Below, one piece after another: positions 6,387 through 13,586 of a stretch of DNA of 26,902 bases (the first letter of the stretch is position 1; each line of letters opens with the position of its first letter). The position numbers were made by a program, and so were the translations under genes. Origin of the DNA: Thermotogaceae bacterium (GTDB lineage Bacteria; Thermotogota; Thermotogae; Thermotogales; Thermotogaceae). The stretch is taken from positions 1 to 26,902 of the forward strand of contig JAGHBG010000217.1 of NCBI GenBank assembly GCA_021161105.1, written 5' to 3'. The notes below the pieces were generated by a model. It was not told the origin of the DNA. It searched no databases and saw only the letters and a program-made list of their open reading frames with translations.

Positions 6387-8231
6387 TTACTGCTCGCTCT
6401 TGTAAAGAATGTAATAGTCGTCTCCTGGTCTCATTGGGTTGTAGTACCAACCTTTTACCCAGCTTCTCTGTACTCTGAAGCCCATTCCCTGATAGAGTGG
6501 AGCTCCGAGAGCATACTTCATTGCAAATTCCTGTATCTTTACATAAAGCTCTTCTCTTTTTTCAGGATCTGGAATCTTTGCAGCTTCTTCTATTAAATCA
6601 TTTAAGCTCTTTCCACCAAGCTCTTCCATTGGTGTGGATACAAACTCTTTGAAGTCTTTACCCTGTCTGTTTCCGTAAACACCGTTGGCATGATAGTAGG
6701 TGAATATGAAGTTATGTGGATCTGGATAGTCTGCAAGCCATCCGATGATAAACGCAGGTGCATATCCGTTCTTTGTAGCATCAAGATATGTTGGCCATTC
6801 AACACCTCTTACTTCAATGCGGAACTTAGGATTGAGAAATTCTAAGTTGGTCTTGAGCATTTCCGCCGCGACTCTTCTTGTATCATTTCCAAGGTTGTAA
6901 AGAAGTGTCATCTTAAAGCCTTTTTCCCAAACCTTTCCATCCCAGGCTTTCTGCAATTCAGCTCTTGCACACTCAAGGTCATAATTTGGTGTGTAATCAC
7001 TGTAAAGGAGATCTTCATCAAATCCAAGAAGTCCTTCTGGAAGGTCTGTTGGTACTCTTCTTCCAAGTCCGTGAAGAACATCATCAATAAGTGTATCGTA
7101 ATCCACAGCACAGATGAAAGCTCTTCTTACATGAATGTCACTGAAGAAATTTGGTGGAATTCCTTCACCATCAAGTTTTCCAGATCCTATATATTTACTT
7201 GTGTCCTTTATTGTCCAGTTGAAGTGCAGGGACGTAACAATGAGTGTCGGAAGCGGCTTGATCACAGTAACGCCTTTCATAGCCTCAACCTGTGGGAGGT
7301 ACTGAGTTGGAACGGCGACTATGTCAGCGTCTCCTCTTTCAAGCATGGCTCTTCTTGTGCTCCATTCGCTAACGGTCCAGATAACAACTTTCTTAATCTT
7401 TGCTGGACCCTGCCAGTAATCATCAAATCTTTCAAGGATTACTTTCTTCTGAGCTCTGTCCCATTCTACAAGCTTGAATGGACCAGTCCCGTTCGCCTGC
7501 GCATAGAGTGGGGATTCCTCTTTTCTTATATCGTGGAACTTCCACCATCCCTCTGCATTTCCATCCCAGCATCCGATGGAAGCACACCATTCTTTATCAA
7601 GAATTGCTGCCCAGTTTGCACTCTGAGCTATAACATTTAAGAACGGTCCATAGGGCCTTTTAAGATGGAATACAACTGCGTTGCCTTCAACCTCGACAAC
7701 CGGGTCGATGTATTCCTTGTAAAACTGAACAAGTTTGTCGTGATATTCTGGTTTGAGGTTTCCATTTTCATCAAACATATCAGACCAGCTTATCCCAAGT
7801 ACTTTCTCAACCATTCCCTCAAGGCTGTCAATTCCGTAGAAAGCATCCCAGAGCATCCATACTGGACCACCTGCTGGATCGAGAATAAGTCCTCTTTCAA
7901 AAGAGTATTCCACATCTTCTGGTGTAAGAACATCACCATTGTGGAACTTAACTCCCTCTCTTATGTAGAACTTGTAGGTTTTCCCTCCATCGAGAATCTC
8001 CCATTTTGTAGCAAGTCTCGGCTCAAATTCAGAAAGACTGCTTCCCTTGTACTGTATGAGGTTTTCATAGATGTTGTAGATAACCTCACCACTCGCTGTG
8101 TCGTATGCATGATGAACGTCAAGGGTATCTGGCTCCCCTATGGTAACATCAATGATGGTATCCGGGTTCTTAACTGCTGCAAAGAATGCCACTGTAAGCG
8201 CCAAAAGCACCACCACTAAAAATTTCCTCAC
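6387..8231 (-). CDS. ABC-transporter oligopeptide-binding protein (SBP family 5)
   Basis: The protein has 614 residues, usual for the OppA/DppA/nickel-binding family 5. A signal peptide (MRKFLVVVLLALTVAFFAA) has no lipobox Cys, so the mature protein should be secreted or held at the envelope without lipid. The family core is clear. It includes a GEPDTLDVHHAYDTASGEVI start, the FYIREGVKFHNGDVLTPEDV block with YSFER, and a C-terminal GWLADYPDPHNFIFTYYHAN block. Ligands in this family range from peptides to oligosaccharides, and in Thermotogota many bind sugars, so the substrate is left open. No permease or ATPase gene is next to it. The start is GTG 8231 after a G-rich binding site. The gene follows argF but has its own extended -10 promoter and terminator. 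Confidence 0.9.
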   Translation of the reverse strand: MRKFLVVVLLALTVAFFAAVKNPDTIIDVTIGEPDTLDVHHAYDTASGEVIYNIYENLIQYKGSSLSEFEPRLATKWEILDGGKTYKFYIREGVKFHNGDVLTPEDVEYSFERGLILDPAGGPVWMLWDAFYGIDSLEGMVEKVLGISWSDMFDENGNLKPEYHDKLVQFYKEYIDPVVEVEGNAVVFHLKRPYGPFLNVIAQSANWAAILDKEWCASIGCWDGNAEGWWKFHDIRKEESPLYAQANGTGPFKLVEWDRAQKKVILERFDDYWQGPAKIKKVVIWTVSEWSTRRAMLERGDADIVAVPTQYLPQVEAMKGVTVIKPLPTLIVTSLHFNWTIKDTSKYIGSGKLDGEGIPPNFFSDIHVRRAFICAVDYDTLIDDVLHGLGRRVPTDLPEGLLGFDEDLLYSDYTPNYDLECARAELQKAWDGKVWEKGFKMTLLYNLGNDTRRVAAEMLKTNLEFLNPKFRIEVRGVEWPTYLDATKNGYAPAFIIGWLADYPDPHNFIFTYYHANGVYGNRQGKDFKEFVSTPMEELGGKSLNDLIEEAAKIPDPEKREELYVKIQEFAMKYALGAPLYQGMGFRVQRSWVKGWYYNPMRPGDDYYILYKSEQ

Positions 8232-8270
8232 AACTATCCCCCCCTCGTCTAAATCAGGTATGATGTGTAA

Positions 8271-8279
8271 ATTATACCA
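8271..8279 (-). promoter_or_regulatory. extended -10 promoter for the binding-protein gene
   Basis: On the - strand the sequence reads TGGTATAAT, a perfect extended -10 (TGnTATAAT), about 40 bp before the GTG start. No good -35 is present at 17 bp; extended -10 promoters can do without it. It lies just past the argF stop codon. Confidence 0.6.
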
Positions 8280-8285
8280 CTAAAT

Positions 8286-9227
8286 TTAAATAAGTGTAGC
8301 AATCATTATGGCTTTTATTGTATGCTTTCTGTTCTCAGCTTCATCCCATACTCTACTCTGTTTTCCTTCAATGACCTCGAATGTAACTTCCTGTCCCTTA
8401 ACAGCTGGGAGACAGTGCATAAATATGGTTCCTTCTTTTCCTGTTTTTTTCATAAGCTCTTCGTTCACCTGGAAAGGTTTAAGAAGCTTCATTCTTTCCT
8501 GAAGTTTGTCTTCCTCACCCATAGAAGCCCAAACATCTGTATATATCACATCGGCACCTCTCACCCCCTCATCAACATTATCCGTGAATTCAATTTTTGC
8601 ACCAGTCTCCTTAGCTATCTCCGTAACCCTCTCTACAAGCTCCTTTCTTGGTCTGAGACTCTCTGGAGAAACGATAACATAGTGAAAACCCATCTTTGCA
8701 GCACCGATCATTAAAGAATTTGCCATGTTGTTCCTTCCATCACCCATGAAAACAAGTTTTATCCCTTTTAACCTCCCGAAATTTTCCTCAATTGTCATAA
8801 GATCAGCTAACACCTGTGTTGGATGGTAATCATCAGTGAGTCCGTTGTAAACAGGAACACCGGAATATTCCGCAAGTATCTCTACTGTTTTTTGCTTAAA
8901 TCCACGAAACATTATCGCATCAACCATTCTTCCAAGAACTCTGGCTGTATCCTCTATAGATTCCTTAGCCCCAAGCTGTATGTCATTTTTTGAAAGAAAT
9001 ATCGCATGTCCACCTTCTTCAGTGAAAGCAGTTTCAAAAGCGAGTCTTGTTCTTGTTGATCTCTTTTCAAAGAGCATGGCAAGAGTCATTCCTTCAAACC
9101 TTTTATGCTTTTCTCTTGCCCTTGATTCAGCTTTCACCTGATGGGAAATATCGAGAAGATACCTTATCTCCTCTGGTGTGTAATCAAGAAGCGTCAATAG
9201 TGATCTTCCTTTCAGGTTAACTGCCAT
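8286..9227 (-). CDS. argF: ornithine carbamoyltransferase
   Basis: The enzyme joins carbamoyl phosphate and ornithine to give citrulline in arginine synthesis, or works in reverse in the arginine deiminase route. All signatures are present in order: carbamoyl-phosphate loop STRTR, the HPTQ motif (DDYHPTQVLAD), the ornithine-binding DVWASMGEE loop and the catalytic HCLP. The length of 313 residues is typical. I start it at ATG 9227 because AAAGGGGG lies just before it; the longer frame up to 9257 would add ten residues over the upstream gene. It overlaps the preceding unknown gene by 11 bp, so the two are probably co-translated. No other arg gene is nearby. Confidence 0.95.
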   Translation of the reverse strand: MAVNLKGRSLLTLLDYTPEEIRYLLDISHQVKAESRAREKHKRFEGMTLAMLFEKRSTRTRLAFETAFTEEGGHAIFLSKNDIQLGAKESIEDTARVLGRMVDAIMFRGFKQKTVEILAEYSGVPVYNGLTDDYHPTQVLADLMTIEENFGRLKGIKLVFMGDGRNNMANSLMIGAAKMGFHYVIVSPESLRPRKELVERVTEIAKETGAKIEFTDNVDEGVRGADVIYTDVWASMGEEDKLQERMKLLKPFQVNEELMKKTGKEGTIFMHCLPAVKGQEVTFEVIEGKQSRVWDEAENRKHTIKAIMIATLI

Positions 9228-9696
9228 ACTTTTCCCCCTTTCTGAATTTAAACACACTGTTTAACACTATCTCTTCCAGATTCTCAATTTTCCCATCCTT
9301 CCATACCTTCACAAGATCTATAAGAATTACCTTTTCTCTCAAACCATTAACAATACTGAATGTACTTATTCCCAGACCTCCAAAAAGAAAAACAACAAAG
9401 TCTGCCTTTGAAAGCTCAAGCTCCTCTGAATGACTCCTTAAAGCCTTTGAAACTCTCCTTTTTTCACCTGCTTTTGTCCCATCCCAATACTGCTTCAACT
9501 TATCAAGTTGAGGTCTTGTCAGTGAATCTAAAATAGATTTTATTATTTTCTCATCAAGGTTGTGAAGCTTTTCGTAATCAGGAACGATCGGTCCGTACCT
9601 TTTGCGATAATCTTTCCAGAATTCATACCATTCTGTCTTGTCATATTTTAAAATTTCCAAAAATTCATCAAAATGATTTTGTAGTATACTTCTCAT
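9217..9696 (-). CDS. uncharacterised protein co-transcribed with argF
   Basis: The product has 159 residues and I recognise no family. The N-terminal half is charged and helical (residues 1-90, rich in Lys, Glu, Trp and Tyr). The C-terminal half contains a hydrophobic stretch, FVVFLFGGLGISTFSIVNGL (about 100-120), and a beta-like segment (EKVILIDLVKVW). It is probably cytoplasmic; the hydrophobic part is short for a membrane span. Of two in-frame ATGs I choose the second (9694-9696), because GGGAGGT directly touches the first and is six bases from the second. The stop overlaps the argF start by 11 bp. This coupling suggests a link to argF expression or function, but nothing in the sequence says what. 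Confidence 0.7.
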   Translation of the reverse strand: MRSILQNHFDEFLEILKYDKTEWYEFWKDYRKRYGPIVPDYEKLHNLDEKIIKSILDSLTRPQLDKLKQYWDGTKAGEKRRVSKALRSHSEELELSKADFVVFLFGGLGISTFSIVNGLREKVILIDLVKVWKDGKIENLEEIVLNSVFKFRKGEKYGS

Positions 9697-9716
9697 TACC
9701 ATACCTCCCTCTGAGA

Positions 9717-9725
9717 ATTATATCA
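9717..9725 (-). promoter_or_regulatory. extended -10 promoter of the unknown gene-argF unit
   Basis: The - strand reads TGATATAAT, a perfect extended -10. The predicted start near 9710 leaves only about 14 nt of leader, most of it the GGGAGGT site. This also favours the second ATG (9696) as translation start. Confidence 0.6.
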
Positions 9726-9753
9726 AAGTGGTAAAATAAAGAAGGTGATATTT

Positions 9754-10680
9754 ATGATGGAAGTTTTTAAAAAGCTTGGTGGGAAAGTGCAAAAAATAGA
9801 AAAACCTCAAAAAGGAGACTTCATTCGTCTTATAGACCCGACTCCCGAGGAAATTGATATGGTGATTAATTTGACAGATGTAGATGAAGACTTTATCTTA
9901 GACCCCCTGGACGAAGAGGAAAGGGCTCGTGTGGAGATTGATGAGGATTACATACTTATAATATTAAAGCCACCCATAAAAATGCCTCAGGACAGTCATG
10001 TCCCGTACAAAACATCTTCTGTAGGAGTAATTATAACTCCCGAACATACCATCGTTGTATCGAAAAAAAGGTTCGCGTTCATAGATGACAATATATTGAA
10101 TAGCAGGATAGATATAAAAAAAAGAAGCAAAATGATATTTCAAATTTTGCATTTGAATGCCAACGAATATTTAAAAACATTAAAAGAAATCCACATGAGA
10201 ATTGATGAAATAGAAGAAGAGCTTAACAGATCTTTAAGGAACAAAGAGATAGTTGAATTAATGAAACTTGAAAAAGGGCTTGTTTACTTTGTAACTGCCC
10301 TGAGATATAACGAAATAGTCCTCGAGAGACTGATGAAAGGAAATATCATCCCACTTTACGAAGAAGATAGAGATATCCTGGAAGATGCCATTGTAGATAA
10401 CCGTCAGGCTATAGACACGGCAAACATCTATAGCGGCATATTAGCTGGTATGATGGACGCTTATGCTTCGATAATTTCCAACAATCTCAACATAGTCATG
10501 AAGGTCCTGGCTGTTGTAACCATAGTCATGGAAATACCAACCGTTATATCAAGTTTCTACGGTATGAATGTTAAATTGCCTCTCCAAAATAGCCCTCTTG
10601 CAGCATCTTATGTTATAATCTGGTCAGTTATCAGTGTAATTTTGGTCTTATACTGGTTTAAGAAGAAAAAGTGGATATAA
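9754..10680 (+). CDS. corA: CorA-type divalent metal ion transporter
   Basis: The 308-residue protein has the CorA layout. There is a cytoplasmic alpha/beta N-terminal domain (about 1-140), a long helical stalk rich in charged residues (about 140-250), then two C-terminal transmembrane helices. These helices (VLAVVTIVMEIPTVISSFYG and ASYVIIWSVISVILVLYWF) are joined by a loop that starts with the GMN selectivity motif (YGMNVKLP). The C-terminus is basic (KKKKW). CorA forms a pentameric channel for Mg2+ or Co2+ uptake. The loop lacks the usual acidic pair; it reads LPLQNSPL, so the ion preference is uncertain. ATG 9754 follows GAAGGTGAT closely; ATG 9757 is also possible. It is transcribed divergently from the argF unit. 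Confidence 0.9.
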   Translation: MMEVFKKLGGKVQKIEKPQKGDFIRLIDPTPEEIDMVINLTDVDEDFILDPLDEEERARVEIDEDYILIILKPPIKMPQDSHVPYKTSSVGVIITPEHTIVVSKKRFAFIDDNILNSRIDIKKRSKMIFQILHLNANEYLKTLKEIHMRIDEIEEELNRSLRNKEIVELMKLEKGLVYFVTALRYNEIVLERLMKGNIIPLYEEDRDILEDAIVDNRQAIDTANIYSGILAGMMDAYASIISNNLNIVMKVLAVVTIVMEIPTVISSFYGMNVKLPLQNSPLAASYVIIWSVISVILVLYWFKKKKWI

Positions 10681-10683
10681 AGC

Positions 10684-10712
10684 TTGACATAATAAATTTG
10701 AAAATGTAAACT
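10684..10712 (+). promoter_or_regulatory. promoter of rpmE and the S1-domain gene
   Basis: TTGACA (10684-10689) is perfect and is followed after exactly 17 bp by TAAACT (10707-10712), which matches TATAAT at four of six bases. The leader to the rpmE TTG is about 35 nt. Confidence 0.6.
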
Positions 10713-10753
10713 CATATTCTGTTAAAAATATTAAAGTTAAGGAGGGATCAAGG

Positions 10754-10978
10754 TTGAAAAAAGGTATACATCCAGAGATGAAGCTGGTAACAGTTAAGTG
10801 TGCTTCGTGCGGAGCAGAACATACATTCTGGACGACCCGTGAAAATATAAGAATAGAAGTATGCTCCAATTGTCACCCGTTCTACAAAGGAAAAGGAGCT
10901 GGAGCTATAATAGTTGATACAGAAGGAAGAATAGATAAGTTCAGAAAGAAATACGGAGATAATTACCTGAAATCTTAA
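10754..10978 (+). CDS. rpmE: 50S ribosomal protein L31
   Basis: A 74-residue protein with the bacterial L31 pattern: MKKGIHPE, then CASC and CSNC, then HPFYKGKGAGAIIVDTEGRI. The paired CxxC motifs make it the zinc-binding form. The start is TTG behind AAGGAGGGA; no ATG is better placed. The TTG start and the strong binding site fit a highly translated ribosomal gene with tuned initiation. The stop codon lies 17 bp before the start of the S1-domain gene. Confidence 0.95.
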   Translation: MKKGIHPEMKLVTVKCASCGAEHTFWTTRENIRIEVCSNCHPFYKGKGAGAIIVDTEGRIDKFRKKYGDNYLKS

Positions 10979-10995
10979 TGTGGGAGGTAGGCAAG

Positions 10996-11373
10996 GTGAA
11001 AGTCGGCGATACCATCAAGGGTAGAGTTGTAAAAACGATGAAGTATGGAGCCATAGTAGAAATCGAAGGGGGAGAAAAAGGGTTCGTCCACATTTCCAAG
11101 ATATCTAAAGATTATGTTAAAAGCGTGGAAGAGTACCTGAGGGAAGGGCAGCAAATAGAAGGCAAAATCATAGGGAAAACGAAGGATGGTAAATGGGAAA
11201 TAACATTGAAAGACAGCAACCTTGAAAAACTCAGTGAACAGCAACCAGCTCAAACTGAAGAGGATAAGAAAAAGGCAGATTTTGAAAAAAAGCTTAAAAG
11301 GTTCCTTAGAGATAGTGAGGCAAAGTTTGCTGAATACAGAAAGAGAGTAGAGAAAAAAGGCGGTAGGTGGTAA
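10996..11373 (+). CDS. small S1 RNA-binding domain protein
   Basis: The product has 125 residues. An S1 OB-fold fills residues 1-70 (VGDTIKGRVVKTMKYGAIVE, then GEKGFVHISKIS and VEEYLREGQQIEGKI). A charged helical tail follows (EEDKKKADFEKKLKRFLRDS). This resembles the small S1 proteins such as YugI/GSP13 of Bacillus that associate with ribosomes. I start it at GTG 10996, seven bases after GGGAGGT; the ATG at 10978 overlaps the rpmE stop and lies upstream of that site. It is co-transcribed with rpmE and ends before a strong terminator. This fits a role in translation, but the target RNA is unknown. Confidence 0.85.
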   Translation: MKVGDTIKGRVVKTMKYGAIVEIEGGEKGFVHISKISKDYVKSVEEYLREGQQIEGKIIGKTKDGKWEITLKDSNLEKLSEQQPAQTEEDKKKADFEKKLKRFLRDSEAKFAEYRKRVEKKGGRW

Positions 11374-11393
11374 TAATCTAGAAGTAATAAATA

Positions 11394-11431
11394 AATAAGC
11401 GGCTCTGATGCTGAGGGCCGCTTATTGTTTT
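11394..11431. terminator. bidirectional terminator between convergent genes
   Basis: AATAAGCGGC (11394-11403) pairs perfectly with GCCGCTTATT (11417-11426), with two further outer-loop pairs. On the + strand it is followed by GTTTT, and on the - strand by TATTTATT. It separates the rpmE-S1 unit from the AlkD-like gene, whose stop is at 11430. Confidence 0.85.
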
Positions 11432-12050
11432 AAGGAAGCTTCTTAATCTCATTCAAAGCCCATTTAACTGCTTTTTTAACTGGTGCAGCGGTATCTTTTT
11501 CCACACTGCTTAAAATTTTAAGGAGGTATGCTTTCTTATTTGGCATTTTCGAAGCTATATAAGCTATGGTAGCTATTGGAAGACGCCGTTTCCACGGATC
11601 TTCATTTCTTAAATAACTGCAAAGAACATCAAAATAATTCTCATCAGCCAAGCATAGAGGTCTTGTTATTTTCATTGCTATTTGATCACATGTCTCCCAA
11701 TCTTTTATATAGATTGATACTTTATCCACAAAATCTTTTTTAATCGTTTCATCTTTAATTGAAAAAATCAAACCGATCAAAAATAGCCTTACAGCCCTTC
11801 CTGATTTCACACCAAAAACAAGCTCTTTTTCATTTTTCAGCGATTTTCTCCAAAGCTTTTGTAAAAAATCCAAATTGATATAAGGATCTTCTTTAGCCAC
11901 GAGTTTTGAGAGTTTCATAATTGAAGACGTCTTGATTATTGAATGAACTTTTGTTCTTTCCTTATCTAGTGCTTTAAAAATCTCATCGTAAAGGCTTTCA
12001 TCCTCTTTTGATAATAGTAATGCAAGCTTTTTTGCGACTTCCCTCGTCAT
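11430..12050 (-). CDS. AlkD-like HEAT-repeat protein (DNA alkylation repair family)
   Basis: A 206-residue all-helical protein resembling the AlkC/AlkD family of DNA glycosylases. That family removes N3- and N7-alkylated bases using stacked HEAT-like repeats. Supporting blocks are KDWETCDQIAMKITRPL, which resembles the AlkD TWxxxD segment with its catalytic Asp; the RNEDPWKRRLPIATIAYIAS helix; and the C-terminal AAPVKKAVKWALNEIKK, typical of the family end. The start overlaps the era stop as ATGA, so it is translationally coupled to era. Catalytic competence is not proven; many family members in thermophiles are untested. Confidence 0.75.
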   Translation of the reverse strand: MTREVAKKLALLLSKEDESLYDEIFKALDKERTKVHSIIKTSSIMKLSKLVAKEDPYINLDFLQKLWRKSLKNEKELVFGVKSGRAVRLFLIGLIFSIKDETIKKDFVDKVSIYIKDWETCDQIAMKITRPLCLADENYFDVLCSYLRNEDPWKRRLPIATIAYIASKMPNKKAYLLKILSSVEKDTAAPVKKAVKWALNEIKKLP

Positions 12051-12943
12051 TCTATTTCGTCCCTCATTCCTATCTCATTTAATATGATAAAATCTTTTTC
12101 CCTCCACTTCTCTTTCACTTTTACAAAAAGGTCGAGGTAAACTTTCCTGTCGGTCAAAAATTCAAGTTCTCTTCTTGCCATGGAACCTATCTGCTTTATC
12201 ATCTGACCACCTTTTCCTATAAGTATTCCCTTCTGACTATTTCTTTCAACATATATATTGGCTCTTATGTAAAGAACTCCATTTTTCCTTTCTTTTACTT
12301 CTTCCACGATAACCGCCGTTGAGTGAGGAACCTCTTCTCTGGTCAAGAGAAATATCTTTTCTCTAATAAGCTCCGCCGCCATGAATGAAAGTGGTCTATC
12401 GGTTACCATATCTTCCGGGTAAAACTTTACTCCTTCTTCCAGATTATCTTTTATTAACTGCAAAAGTTCAGATATTCCCTTACCAGTTTTTGCAGATGTG
12501 AATACCTCGCCAATTATATTCTTAATCTTACTTTTTGTTTTTTCCATCAAAACCTTCGCATCTTCCATCTCAACAAGATCCATTTTGTTCACATCTATGA
12601 TAGTTTTAGCTTCTGACTTGTTTATAATGTCTGCTATGTTGTCTTCAGGTTCACCCCAGCCCCTCTCACCATCGAGAACAAATAAAATAATATCTACACC
12701 TTTCAGTGCAGCTGTTGCAGCTTTCACCATGAATTCTCCAAATCTGTGGAGTGGCCTGTGAATTCCAGGTGTATCAACAAAAATTATCTGGCTATCTTTA
12801 TCGTTGTAAATGACGTTTATTCTATTTCTTGTTGTTTGAGGTTTTTCAGTAACTATCACAACTTTTCTTCCGAATATAGCGTTTATAAGGCTTGATTTCC
12901 CCACATTGGGCCTTCCTGCAAGACCAACAAAACCTACTTTCAC
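12047..12943 (-). CDS. era: GTPase Era
   Basis: The 298-residue essential GTPase binds the 3' end of 16S rRNA during small-subunit assembly. The G domain shows the P-loop GRPNVGKS (10-17), DTPGIHRP (from 57) and NKMD (119-122). A C-terminal KH RNA-binding domain carries GKGGQMIKQIGSMAR. Length and order are standard. The start is GTG behind GGGAGTGAT. The gene begins four bases after the restriction endonuclease remnant ends and overlaps the AlkD-like gene by four. Its transcription therefore probably runs from the long upstream operon or from a promoter inside the restriction-modification genes. Confidence 0.97.
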   Translation of the reverse strand: MKVGFVGLAGRPNVGKSSLINAIFGRKVVIVTEKPQTTRNRINVIYNDKDSQIIFVDTPGIHRPLHRFGEFMVKAATAALKGVDIILFVLDGERGWGEPEDNIADIINKSEAKTIIDVNKMDLVEMEDAKVLMEKTKSKIKNIIGEVFTSAKTGKGISELLQLIKDNLEEGVKFYPEDMVTDRPLSFMAAELIREKIFLLTREEVPHSTAVIVEEVKERKNGVLYIRANIYVERNSQKGILIGKGGQMIKQIGSMARRELEFLTDRKVYLDLFVKVKEKWREKDFIILNEIGMRDEIE

Positions 12944-12947
12944 AGAA

Positions 12948-13551
12948 TCACTCCCTTAATTTTTCTTCCAATTCTTCTGGAATGGTTATCTTTATCCCGT
13001 CTTTTTGTTTTTCATAATAAATGATGTACACTTTTATTTCTTCTGGTAACATTTTTTTGAGCCGGCATGTTACGGGCTTTATGCTAACGGGTATTCCACC
13101 AATATAACCATCAATTCCTTTGCTTTCTTCCTCAGGTGTGGAAAGTTTGTACTTTGTATTAAATCTTTCAGCTATTTTTTTCAACACTGCTTCTTGAAAT
13201 CTTAATCCAACAAACGTTTTTACTATTACCAGATCCCTTACCCATTGTCGAATCATATTCTCATCAATCTGATTGATAACATCTCTAAAGTTGTTTATCA
13301 TTTCCAGAATTTTTCTTGGTTGCTTTGTCTATAGAATCCGGATACCTTTCTAAGTACCACTGTTCCCATTCCCCCAAAGTTCTACCTGTAAATTCTTTTA
13401 TAAATTCACTCACTTGCCCAACAACTTTTGGTCTTGTTGCTTGAGCATTTTGATTTGCCAAGTTCATTATCTGAGTTGCATATTTTGGAAACTCTGGACT
13501 ATCTATTTCCATCAATCTTCGTATTTCATCAACTTTTATTTTAAATTTCAT
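12948..13551 (-). pseudogene. MjaI-family type II restriction endonuclease, frameshifted
   Basis: Two - strand frames make one protein of about 200 residues. The first half (ATG 13551, behind AGGAGTG) reads MEIDSPEFPKYATQIMNLAN, then QNAQATRPKVVGQVSEFIKE. The second half contains FVGLRFQEAVLKKIAERF and GIDGYIGGIPVSIKP; the last holds the D...(x)xK pattern of a PD-(D/E)xK nuclease core. Both halves look like MjaI-family enzymes, which cut CTAG. The first frame ends DKATKKNSGNDKQL. Removing one A from the A5 run (T5 at 13310-13314 on the + strand) joins KK to ILEMINNFRD. The companion methyltransferase is intact. The break could be a real inactivating mutation, homopolymer slippage or a sequencing error. 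Confidence 0.8.
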
Positions 13552-13586
13552 AAAAACACTCCTCATTAAAGGTTTCTGTTCACTTT

